From the NCBI RefSeq assembly GCF_004342685.1, contig NZ_SMBZ01000006.1, forward strand, positions 1 through 64,000: a DNA stretch of 64,000 nt, in the 5' to 3' direction. The translations under genes and the position numbers were made by a program. The notes under the pieces were generated by a model. That model saw nothing but the letters and a program-made list of their open reading frames with translations. It did no database searches and had not been told where the DNA came from. Positions 8,550 through 16,798 of the stretch are shown one piece after another (the first letter of the stretch is position 1; each line of letters starts with the position of its first letter). This DNA is from Sphingobacterium alimentarium (GTDB lineage Bacteria; Bacteroidota; Bacteroidia; Sphingobacteriales; Sphingobacteriaceae).

Positions 8550-9614
8550 CTAATAAGGTAATTGCAACATACGGAACTCAGCCATCTGAAATAGCGTACC
8601 GGATCCTACGGCCCTTACCCGCAGCCGATAGAAGCTGTAGGGCGTTGTATTGTTATAAGTAAACGTGTGAGTTACCGTGCGTCCATTATTGTTAGGTCCT
8701 CCTGTGGTAGGGAATATAAAATCGTCTTTGCTATCCAGAGTTACCCAAGTTACACCATCATTCGAGGCTAGCATATCCCAGTTTTTCGGATCCCGACCTG
8801 GCGCGTCATTCCCTGTCGTCATGGTATACGCATTGATAACCTGAGGTTGAAAGTACTCAAATTGCCAATGAAAAGTATAACCGATCTGATCAAGATTGGA
8901 ATTAAGAAATTTACTGTTAATATTATTGTCGATAAGTTTTAGCGAACCTTCACTGTTTTCCTTTCCACCGTTATTTTCGTGCGATACCGAAAACTCATTT
9001 TCAAAGGTAGTCAAATCCTTTACTACACCAGATGCCATCAATAGCATATCGAGTCTGGTTTTCGACCCCTTTGGTGTGATCAATTCCACGTAAGCATTGA
9101 CAAATTCCCCGGGGTTGATATCAAGAAGCATACTAGCCGTCTCGGCATGCTTTTGATAATTTGAATTTCCTCGCTTAATAAACCAATTCGTTTTAGATAC
9201 TGCCATACTCGTATTATACGACATATGTAGATTTGTTGCAGATCGAGTGGCAATAAGTTCGACCAAAGAGGTAGGCAATATGCTTACCGTTTCCTCTCGC
9301 TGCGCCCAATATCCTTCTTTATTCAGGGATATCAACTTGACATTGTAAACGCCTGTATTGAGAAAAGTATGTGTAGGAGAGGATTCCGAGGAAGTGCTAT
9401 CGTCATCAAAAGACCACCTACTTTGTACCGCATTGGTAGAGCTATTTATAAATTTAATCGTAAAAGGGTCTTTCGGATCAACTATTTGTGTAGTAAAAGC
9501 AGCAGTAGGTTTTGGCAACAAACCCTCGTTGTCAGTGATTGTTTCCTCCTTTTTCGAGCAAGAAGAGATCCCTATTATAAGGGAGAGTGCTATACACCAA
9601 TGTTTTATAGTCAT
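8550..9614 (-). CDS. Lipoprotein with PKD-like and discoidin (F5/8 type C)-like domains
   Basis: A 354-residue lipoprotein with lipobox Cys near residue 19 (GISSCSKKE). A PKD-like domain lies at about 35-113, with the signature WSFDDDS...PTHTF...GVYNVKLISLN. A C-terminal domain from about 215 to the end has discoidin/F5-8 type C character: GSLKLIDNNINSKFL, DPKNWDMLASNDGVTWVTLDS and SFYRLRVRAV. Such modules usually bind glycans or surface partners. It is the last gene of the 11-gene operon, 25 nt after its neighbour, and shares the discoidin module with two other lipoproteins of the operon. No catalytic motif is seen, so a surface-exposed binding role is likely. Confidence 0.8.
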   Translation of the reverse strand: MTIKHWCIALSLIIGISSCSKKEETITDNEGLLPKPTAAFTTQIVDPKDPFTIKFINSSTNAVQSRWSFDDDSTSSESSPTHTFLNTGVYNVKLISLNKEGYWAQREETVSILPTSLVELIATRSATNLHMSYNTSMAVSKTNWFIKRGNSNYQKHAETASMLLDINPGEFVNAYVELITPKGSKTRLDMLLMASGVVKDLTTFENEFSVSHENNGGKENSEGSLKLIDNNINSKFLNSNLDQIGYTFHWQFEYFQPQVINAYTMTTGNDAPGRDPKNWDMLASNDGVTWVTLDSKDDFIFPTTGGPNNNGRTVTHTFTYNNTTPYSFYRLRVRAVGSGTLFQMAEFRMLQLPY

Positions 9615-9639
9615 AATCGTTATATTTTAAAGTTGTAGA

Positions 9640-11019
9640 CTAGCGTACTTTTATCATCCGCCACTCTGCGAGCTGGAATAAGTTTGTACCTCCTTTTATA
9701 GCGGTAATATTCAGTCTATAGCGCAGATAAGAGGTTGGAAATTGGACATTGAACCTACGTGTCAATTTTCTTGCACTAAACATCTCTCCGCTACGGCTAT
9801 CTATGGTTGTCCATACTATCCCATCATTTGAACCCTGCAAAACCCAATCCTTTGGATCCCTTGAATCCGCGTCATTTGCTGATGTCAGCGTGTAAGCGCC
9901 TATCTTCTGTGGTTGAGCAAATACCAGTGTACATTCCAAATCACCGATATAGTCTGATTGCAAGAATTTACTGTCAAGATTATTATCTACAAGTTTTAGC
10001 GATCCTTCATTACTATTTGCACCACTATTGTTGTCCCGATTTACTGTAAATACCCCTAGATGTGTTACATCTTCTTCCAAGATATTATCACAGTCGACCA
10101 GGATAATGGTAAAACTTTTTTCTGCATTAAGAATATGCAAAGTTGGATTTTGGAGACGTACCACTATAGCCAGCTGTTTACCCAGATTATTGTTGATTAC
10201 TGTCCAAGGTATATCCAGGGACAGTCTAGCTTCGCTGGCATTACTTGGAAAGTTTGCTTTGGAAGTAAGCGTAAATTCGCCATTTTTCAAAGCTACGGTA
10301 TTCTCAGGTAGTGTTTTGTCCTGAATCAAGGATGGTATAATAGCTGCATCTGCCACCGCATCCACAGAAAAAGCAGATCCAGGAAAACTTGCTAAGTTTA
10401 CCAGCATGGGAATCGATATCCCCCCTGAGCTACTCGTGTAATTTTGTCGGTCTTTAGCCTCAATAAGAGCTCCTCCCGTTTGTAAGGATATGTAATGGAT
10501 ATCCGCTAGGGTAAGCAGATCCGCAGTGTTTAATACAATAATACCCGTATTCTGCGCTGCATCTATTGTATTGCCCTTTCCAACATTTGCTATGGTATAA
10601 CCTATTGCGATCTTTTTGCCAAAATATTTTTCGACCTCAGTCCTTGTAACCGTTAGGTTAAACTGAGCAGCATCAGATCCATAGGTCACTTTGGCAACAT
10701 TGTCGATCATTACCGCACTCGATGCAATTGCTACTATGTCCCTTAATTTGCCTTCTTGTATCTGCTTGAGAACAGTATCTTGGTTAACTTGAAGTCCGAC
10801 CTCAAAAGCTTTTCCAGCACCTCCACTCAATTTGAGATGAACAGGGATAGTGAGTGATTCATTAGTTTTGATAATATTTCCTATTGTGTTGCTCGCAGTC
10901 ACCCTCACCCCTTGAGATTTTTGCAAATCAAAGTCTTCAAGATCTGTATCTTGACAAGCTACGATACCGAAGGATACCGAAACCATTGCTACCCATGTGA
11001 TTATTTTAAATCGCTTCAT
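9640..11019 (-). CDS. Lipoprotein with DUF1735-like repeats and discoidin-like C-terminus
   Basis: A 459-residue lipoprotein (lipobox Cys22, GIVACQD). Two beta-rich repeats at about 30-165 and 175-310 look like the DUF1735 family found beside SusC/SusD proteins (similar VAIASSAVMIDN and tandem ENTVALKNGEFTL segments). The C-terminal 130 residues form a discoidin-like module (GSLKLVDNNLDSKFL, DPKDWVLQGSNDGIVWTTIDS, FQLAEWRMI) closely resembling that of the next gene. It is probably a surface binding lipoprotein of the Sus-like complex. The DUF1735 name is from pattern recognition only. Confidence 0.75.
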   Translation of the reverse strand: MKRFKIITWVAMVSVSFGIVACQDTDLEDFDLQKSQGVRVTASNTIGNIIKTNESLTIPVHLKLSGGAGKAFEVGLQVNQDTVLKQIQEGKLRDIVAIASSAVMIDNVAKVTYGSDAAQFNLTVTRTEVEKYFGKKIAIGYTIANVGKGNTIDAAQNTGIIVLNTADLLTLADIHYISLQTGGALIEAKDRQNYTSSSGGISIPMLVNLASFPGSAFSVDAVADAAIIPSLIQDKTLPENTVALKNGEFTLTSKANFPSNASEARLSLDIPWTVINNNLGKQLAIVVRLQNPTLHILNAEKSFTIILVDCDNILEEDVTHLGVFTVNRDNNSGANSNEGSLKLVDNNLDSKFLQSDYIGDLECTLVFAQPQKIGAYTLTSANDADSRDPKDWVLQGSNDGIVWTTIDSRSGEMFSARKLTRRFNVQFPTSYLRYRLNITAIKGGTNLFQLAEWRMIKVR

Positions 11020-11029
11020 GATCTATTAA

Positions 11030-12760
11030 TTATTTATCCAACCATACCCGTCCGTCCAACTGCCAATTCAATTGACGTGGTACTTTTAACCAACTTATTA
11101 TCTGTGCTGAGATATCGTATGTACGTGGCACCAGTTGGCCCAATTGTGTGGTCGAAGGAGCACAGATAAAATCATTAAGAACGGTGGTAGGATAGTTGGC
11201 ATTACCAAGATTAAGATGCGCTCCAAACGGTCCATCATCCATAATTTTACCTCCCGTATTGCTCCCTATAATTGGCCAAAATCCGGCTAGGTTATCATAG
11301 TAAGGATGGTTAGGATCTACCCCAAGATCACAGCTGAACTGTCTAACCATATCATCTGGCATAGCTGTTTTCCATATTTTTACATCCGCCAAGTATGCAT
11401 CCGAGCGCCAGCTTTCGCGGGTAGGCAAAAATCCTATGCGTAGGGGCCATTCCGAATCCAGGTTGCCCCATCCTGTGATATCTGCTTCCCGATTGAACTG
11501 ACCATTAGTGTACAACCTTACCCAGCGCTTATCCTCTCTATGTAATCCGACTATCGTAATGGTATTCCAAGTGGCGTCATTCAAGCGTTGGTTTTGATCA
11601 GCTTTTACTTCGCCATACCCTTTATCACCTCGAGCATTGAATACCCAAAAATTATCCGAAAGGTGGATGACCCACCCATACATAAGTTCCCTATCCCAAC
11701 CGCCTTGCCAGGTCTGACGCTTACCAATAATAGAAGGGTGACTGAATCTATAGTTGTTGTTCGACCCTCTATTTTTCTTAATCTTTAACTCAATAGTAAA
11801 ATCAGCATTTCCTAGGTTGAATAATTCATTTTCGGTAGGCAGTTCTGCATATTTAACATCATTAAAACGCATAAACTCCCCAGACAGTTTATTGCCTATA
11901 TAAGGCTTACCAATAAATTTACTGCTGTATTTAGGCGAATAAAAGATACTGAATGTATTTAAAGTTGGATTACTGAATATAGTGTTGTCATTTTCGGTGG
12001 GAGGGATTTCAAAATGACCTCCTTGACTTGAAGTGATGATGACTAGCCAATCTTCACGGGCATACTGTTCCCTTTTTTCCAAAGCTTTTAATATTTCATC
12101 TACCGTGCTGTCGAAACTGTTGATTGCTTCCCTATATTGGGGGAAAGAAAGGTCAAAACCGCTATTTTCACCCGCTTGCAGTACATCTTCAAAGTGAGCC
12201 GTGACCATTGAAAGGTCTGTTGTAGCTAAAGTGGCGATTACCTTGTTTTTAACGTCGTTGTCATTTGTTGCCAATTTAGCTTCTGCGTCGGTTCCATAGT
12301 TTGCTATAAACTCTGAATTGGGACTGATGATTTCTATTTTGGCATTTGGGTTGAACTCGGTAATCCGACTGAAAATAGAGGGATAAATATCCAATTTATT
12401 AGTTGCAAAATTATTATCTACCACACCATGCTTTACATAGTTCACCCCGGTAAAGATATCCGTCCAGTTTGCGGCAATGCCCTGCGCATTTTCTTCGCTT
12501 AGACCAACCCATGTATGTATTGCCTTGGGCAGCAGGCGAGTGAGTGTAGGAGTTTTTGCATCTCTTACGGATTGTCCGCGCGCGCCATCCACAATCAACA
12601 ATAATACTTTACGCTCCCCATACACCACATCTATTTCTTCATCCTCTCCAGGTAGGGGAATAGTTTTGCTAAAATCTTCCTGACATCGACCAAACAAACT
12701 TATAGTCAGTAAAGTCAATACCAGCAGTTTTATATTTCGTTGTAGCTTTTCCGTTTTCAT
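11030..12760 (-). CDS. Lipoprotein with alkaline-phosphatase-superfamily fold and LamG-like domain
   Basis: A 576-residue lipoprotein (lipobox Cys27, FGRCQED). Residues about 45-290 resemble the alkaline phosphatase/phosphodiesterase superfamily: VLLLIVDGARG at the first metal site, then TPTLTRLL and TGVNYVKHGV. The usual SDHG metal-ligand motif is replaced by SSQGG, so catalysis is doubtful. Residues about 300-490 are a concanavalin/LamG-like domain (DFTIELKIKKN, WNTITIVGLH, YLADVKIWKTAM). The tail may correspond to DUF4983, which accompanies such proteins in Bacteroidota. It lies 10 nt from each neighbour in the operon. It may be a binding protein that reuses an enzyme fold. Confidence 0.72.
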   Translation of the reverse strand: MKTEKLQRNIKLLVLTLLTISLFGRCQEDFSKTIPLPGEDEEIDVVYGERKVLLLIVDGARGQSVRDAKTPTLTRLLPKAIHTWVGLSEENAQGIAANWTDIFTGVNYVKHGVVDNNFATNKLDIYPSIFSRITEFNPNAKIEIISPNSEFIANYGTDAEAKLATNDNDVKNKVIATLATTDLSMVTAHFEDVLQAGENSGFDLSFPQYREAINSFDSTVDEILKALEKREQYAREDWLVIITSSQGGHFEIPPTENDNTIFSNPTLNTFSIFYSPKYSSKFIGKPYIGNKLSGEFMRFNDVKYAELPTENELFNLGNADFTIELKIKKNRGSNNNYRFSHPSIIGKRQTWQGGWDRELMYGWVIHLSDNFWVFNARGDKGYGEVKADQNQRLNDATWNTITIVGLHREDKRWVRLYTNGQFNREADITGWGNLDSEWPLRIGFLPTRESWRSDAYLADVKIWKTAMPDDMVRQFSCDLGVDPNHPYYDNLAGFWPIIGSNTGGKIMDDGPFGAHLNLGNANYPTTVLNDFICAPSTTQLGQLVPRTYDISAQIISWLKVPRQLNWQLDGRVWLDK

Positions 12761-12770
12761 AATCCTTTAT

Positions 12771-14384
12771 TTATTCTATAATCACCCTAATTATATTAGA
12801 GACATCCTTGTTATCAAATTTACTAAACTGACCTATCAGCAATACAGCACGTTTACCATCCTCAGATGTGGTTTCAAAAGCTTGTTGGATAAACCCGTTA
12901 AACTGCCCGGTGGCGTTCAAATCTGGAGCCGCCAAATTTCCGGTTGGGCTAAGTACCATAAAGCGATTTCGTGTAATTCCATCATAGCTTAAGAAATTTC
13001 CCGATACAATAATGAGTCCGTCATTTAATTGTTTAGCGTAGTTTGGAGCAGCTCCTATAAAGGTTTTCGATTGAAAGCTTTCATCCAATGTGCCATCAGC
13101 ATTTAACAAAGCCATATAGCGTGCAGACTTGCCATTGTAATTCGAGAATAATCCGACAAGCATATACTTATTCGTCGTGGGATTGTAAGTAACATTCGTG
13201 ATGTTGTAATCCGCACCTGTTCCTCCTGGATTAAAGGTCTCGTCGATGGTACCGTCCGGATTCAGACGCGTTATGTAACCTGTAGTTTTATTATCAAAAC
13301 GTGTGAATTGCCCGAAAACCAAAAACTTACCTTGATGGGGGCCAGACTCATGTGACACGGTTCCTATATTGCCGTTGGCACCCGTAAAAGGAGTATTGCC
13401 ATTGAAGCGGAAGCTTTTATCCAATGATCCATCGAGATTTAGGCGTGCTATATGTCTTATCTCGATACTGTCCAAAATAGTAGTGTCCCGTGTTTCTCTA
13501 GCGTTTGGTTTATCATATCTCCGGCTTACATAATATCTAAAATTACCTGTTGCTATAAGTTTGTCACCCTGCGGATAGAGACGGGCCACAGCGGCATTAA
13601 AGCCCCCATTAAATTTAGGAACATACTTCGTTGTGTCCGATTGGTCAGGCCTCCTGTATGGTCTTATACCTATTGAATCTAAACCGCCTGTCAAGTGCAA
13701 ACTGGTCAAGTTGGAGATATTCTCCCGTTTCAAGTCGTAGCCCGAGAAGGATCCTCCGATGTAATATCGGTCTGCTATCTGGATGATGGCATTGAGCGAA
13801 CCATTTGCCCCTAGGCCTGTCCGCCAGCTCACATCATAATTGCCATTAGAAAAAGTTCGTGCTAGGCGGTTGATTGGTCTGACCAAACCCCTTCGGTTAT
13901 AATCTGTAAAATTGCCAATATATATAACTTTTCCATCAGGAAGGACCAGTCGGTCATTAACGACATTGTTAGTTCCTTGCTTTGCTTCCCAGGTCGGGTC
14001 AATTTTTATTCTCCCATTAACTTCAAACTCAGGACCAAAGATGATAATATCATCTACTGTGATGGACATGATGCCACTGCTTGCGTATGGAGGTACTTTC
14101 ACTTGAAGATCATCCCCATTGAGACTTACGATCTCTGCTTCTTGTCCACTAAATTTGATAATCGCTTTGTCCCGATATTCGGATAGTCCTGATACTTTCA
14201 GGGAAACGATTGTTCCCACGCTACCAGTTGCAGGTGAAGGTACAATTGAGCGGTTAAAAACAATACCCAGCGTTTCTTTACCTTCTCCATAAGGTTCCGA
14301 GAAAAAAGTAGTTTCTTTTCTGCAACCTATCAAAATGGATAGGAAGAGTACCACTACTATATATTTTATAACTGCATTTTTCAT
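12771..14384 (-). CDS. Lipoprotein with IPT/TIG domain and delta-60-type beta-propeller repeats (DUF5008-like)
   Basis: A 537-residue lipoprotein (lipobox Cys21, LIGCRKE). An IPT/TIG-like immunoglobulin fold lies at about 50-122 (PSPATGSVGTIVSLKVSGL ... VKVPPYASSGIMSITV). The remainder is built of delta-60-type repeats such as IARLNLDGSLDKSFRFNG, ITRLNPDGTIDETFNPGG and MALLNADGTLDESFQ, alternating with GxFxxYxG turns, which probably fold as a beta-propeller. DUF5008 is the family name I associate with this N-terminal arrangement. No enzyme motif is seen. A role as a surface binding or scaffold component of the Sus-like system is inferred from position. Confidence 0.75.
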   Translation of the reverse strand: MKNAVIKYIVVVLFLSILIGCRKETTFFSEPYGEGKETLGIVFNRSIVPSPATGSVGTIVSLKVSGLSEYRDKAIIKFSGQEAEIVSLNGDDLQVKVPPYASSGIMSITVDDIIIFGPEFEVNGRIKIDPTWEAKQGTNNVVNDRLVLPDGKVIYIGNFTDYNRRGLVRPINRLARTFSNGNYDVSWRTGLGANGSLNAIIQIADRYYIGGSFSGYDLKRENISNLTSLHLTGGLDSIGIRPYRRPDQSDTTKYVPKFNGGFNAAVARLYPQGDKLIATGNFRYYVSRRYDKPNARETRDTTILDSIEIRHIARLNLDGSLDKSFRFNGNTPFTGANGNIGTVSHESGPHQGKFLVFGQFTRFDNKTTGYITRLNPDGTIDETFNPGGTGADYNITNVTYNPTTNKYMLVGLFSNYNGKSARYMALLNADGTLDESFQSKTFIGAAPNYAKQLNDGLIIVSGNFLSYDGITRNRFMVLSPTGNLAAPDLNATGQFNGFIQQAFETTSEDGKRAVLLIGQFSKFDNKDVSNIIRVIIE

Positions 14385-14438
14385 ATATAAAGAATGTTAA
14401 TTAAATGCCACATGTGTGAATATTGAGAGGCTTCCATA

Positions 14439-15176
14439 CTAATTTCTTTTACTTTGGATAATATCCGACTTGATGTGCGAATCGATATACCCCAATCCTC
14501 CCTCTAGGTAGTCCAATACGTGAACCACTCCATTGTGAGGCTGTATATCAGATGATGCCACAGGTACCCTCTTCATATTATCAGGATTGGATAAATCGCT
14601 GATGAAGGAAATATGCAGTTTGCGGTAGCCCATATAGCGGAGGACTGATTTGCCGTCCGAACTTACGGCATCATTGAATACAACTCCTATATTGCATACT
14701 GCATCTCCTTGAGATTGGTAATTTTGTCCGCCATAGACATTCATCAGATTGAAATCTATTTGCGGATAATCAGCCAATTTGTTTTTCCCATTAAAAATAT
14801 GTCTGTGCAGGTAAAATTTCCAGATTTCAGGGTCCACATCAGCGAGCACTTTTATCGTGTCCAAGCCGAGGTAATACAGTTCTTGATTCAATCCTCCCGC
14901 TGTGAATGATCCAATCAGCTTTTTAATATTTTCATCCCTAGGGGCGAAAAATGTAAATGTTTCCTCCTTAAACTTATCTTCCATACCAGCTAGACGGATG
15001 ATCTGGGCAATGGAGTCAAATTCTCTAGGTTTAGCATCAAGATAATCCATAATCGAACCTTCAAAAGCAGCTTCTGCACGTCCACCATCGGTATAATATT
15101 CGTCTTTCTTACAAGCAAAGAATAATACTGTGCTGAGGAAGAGTAGTGCGCTCTGTTTTATTAATGATTTCTTCAT
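14439..15176 (-). CDS. Fasciclin (FAS1) domain lipoprotein
   Basis: A 245-residue lipoprotein with lipobox Cys near residue 22 (LFFACKKD) and one FAS1 domain: SIMDYLDAKP, EETFTFFAPRDENIKKLI in the first half and the closing HNGVVHVLDYLEGG near the C-terminus. FAS1 domains mediate adhesion and ligand contacts outside the cell. The ATG at 15176 is chosen because it directly precedes the signal peptide and lies 11 nt after the susD stop; an upstream in-frame start at 15209 would overlap susD and add a non-signal extension. It follows the first SusC/SusD pair, as the other FAS1 gene follows the second. Confidence 0.82.
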   Translation of the reverse strand: MKKSLIKQSALLFLSTVLFFACKKDEYYTDGGRAEAAFEGSIMDYLDAKPREFDSIAQIIRLAGMEDKFKEETFTFFAPRDENIKKLIGSFTAGGLNQELYYLGLDTIKVLADVDPEIWKFYLHRHIFNGKNKLADYPQIDFNLMNVYGGQNYQSQGDAVCNIGVVFNDAVSSDGKSVLRYMGYRKLHISFISDLSNPDNMKRVPVASSDIQPHNGVVHVLDYLEGGLGYIDSHIKSDIIQSKRN

Positions 15177-15187
15177 AACTTTCAATA

Positions 15188-16792
15188 TTATCTTCCTGTT
15201 GTTGTCCAATATTCATTTAAAACGATATGTGGGTTGTACTCCCTAGCACTTTGATCTAGGGGCCAAGTCCATGCACCGCGGGTATACTGATCCAAGTTCA
15301 TCGGAGCCATGGTCCATTGAGAATTTAGAATTCGACGCGTACGGATTAAGTCAAAATAGCGATGTCCCTCACCAAAGAGTTCCCTACATCGTTCGGTATA
15401 GATAAAATCCTTCAGATCACTGCCCCCTGCACCCACATATAAGGATGCATCTGCTCTTTTGCGGACCAGATTGACAGCTGCGATAGCTTCATTATCACGG
15501 CCTAGTTCTGCCAACGCTTCTGCTTGTAGCAAAATAGCATCGGAGTACCTAAAAATAATTATGGAATTGTCCGGATAGCCTTGCTCATTGCCCGAGGTAT
15601 ATACATTGTAGGCAAATTTTTTCAGCGCAAACTGTCCATTATCTGATGCGATATCATCAAACCACATGTCCCGCCGTAGGTCAGCTTCACCATCGGGATA
15701 GATAGCGTTCATGTATTCGGAAACATAATAAGCAGCGCTTATCGATTTGTCATGTCTTGGAAATAAATACGGCCATCTTAAAAAGTGACTCCAGAATTGG
15801 TAATGATTTCTAGGATCAAAATCGTCCCAGGTCTCGCTAAACCAGTTGTTATCCCCGTAGTTGATGCTGCGGTAGAATTCGAACAGGGATTCTGCGGTTC
15901 TACCTTTTGATACTTCTGCCCAATTTTGCGGGGTCAGATCATATAATCGGTGTGCCTTACTGTCTATTAGTTCTTTACCTAGTGCCGCTACAACTGTATA
16001 ATGACTTTGGCTGTTGGCACGATCGAAGGATGCATTCCAAGCGTGCATATGCATCAGTAGCGCTATAATTGCTCCTCGTCCGGCACGTGCGCCGCGTTCT
16101 GAAGGATCACTATGTGTCCAAGGCATCTGGTCTTTGTGGGGAGTCAGATCGGCTATGCATTTGTTTAGGACGGACACCATATTTTCGCGACCTATCGATT
16201 GCGAGAAGTAGGGTTCTGTATAATACACCACATCACCATATAGACGTACCATCCAAAAATAGGTGAAAGCCCGGATAAATTTTGCTTCAGCTATGTAGCG
16301 TTCTTTATCCGCACCATCTACTCCAGGGATGCCTTCATCCAATTTGGATAGCAATATATTTGCACTTTGGATAACCTGGTAATAGCCTTTCCAGTTCGTT
16401 ATTTTACTTAATTCGTAATCTACATAAGTCGGAGAGAATATAGCAGTAAGTAAATCATTGTCACCGAGTACTTCTACAACGAAGCGCTCGGCAGGATCTA
16501 ATGGCCGTGTTCGGGCATCTCCCTGATTGGTTGTTGCCTTGATTTCCCCCGATCGTGCCTCCCCAATCGCTCCCATTACCCAACTTTCTCTTATTTTATC
16601 AAAAAACTTAGAATACATAAATGCCATATTGGCCTCTACGTCATCTTTATTCAAGTAGAAGTTGTTTCCCGTCAAACGATCTACAGGATCTACAGTCAGG
16701 TACTTTTGGCAGCCCGCACTTACAAAAATAGTCGCCATTAAGAGAATGCGTTGAAAGATCTTTGCCGATATCATATATTTTTTTCTTTTCAT
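15188..16792 (-). CDS. SusD/RagB family nutrient-binding outer membrane lipoprotein
   Basis: A 534-residue SusD-like lipoprotein (lipobox Cys28, SAGCQKYL). It has family hallmarks: an N-terminal segment LTVDPVDRLTGNNFYLNKDDVEANM, TPR-like helices with AEAKFIRAFTYFWMVRLYGDV, and the C-terminal stretch YSDAILLQAEALAELGRDNEAIAAVNLVRKRA followed by RCRELFGEGHRYFDLIR (quoted in parts). It acts as the lid of the SusC transporter encoded 6 nt upstream, capturing ligand at the cell surface. The ligand is unknown, and no hydrolase in the operon hints at it. Confidence 0.92.
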   Translation of the reverse strand: MKRKKYMISAKIFQRILLMATIFVSAGCQKYLTVDPVDRLTGNNFYLNKDDVEANMAFMYSKFFDKIRESWVMGAIGEARSGEIKATTNQGDARTRPLDPAERFVVEVLGDNDLLTAIFSPTYVDYELSKITNWKGYYQVIQSANILLSKLDEGIPGVDGADKERYIAEAKFIRAFTYFWMVRLYGDVVYYTEPYFSQSIGRENMVSVLNKCIADLTPHKDQMPWTHSDPSERGARAGRGAIIALLMHMHAWNASFDRANSQSHYTVVAALGKELIDSKAHRLYDLTPQNWAEVSKGRTAESLFEFYRSINYGDNNWFSETWDDFDPRNHYQFWSHFLRWPYLFPRHDKSISAAYYVSEYMNAIYPDGEADLRRDMWFDDIASDNGQFALKKFAYNVYTSGNEQGYPDNSIIIFRYSDAILLQAEALAELGRDNEAIAAVNLVRKRADASLYVGAGGSDLKDFIYTERCRELFGEGHRYFDLIRTRRILNSQWTMAPMNLDQYTRGAWTWPLDQSAREYNPHIVLNEYWTTTGR

Positions 16793-16798
16793 GGCCTA

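Noticed and set aside
15177..15209. Longer start of the fasciclin gene overlapping susD
   Set aside because: It would place a charged stretch before the lipoprotein signal; the inner ATG gives a clean signal peptide.
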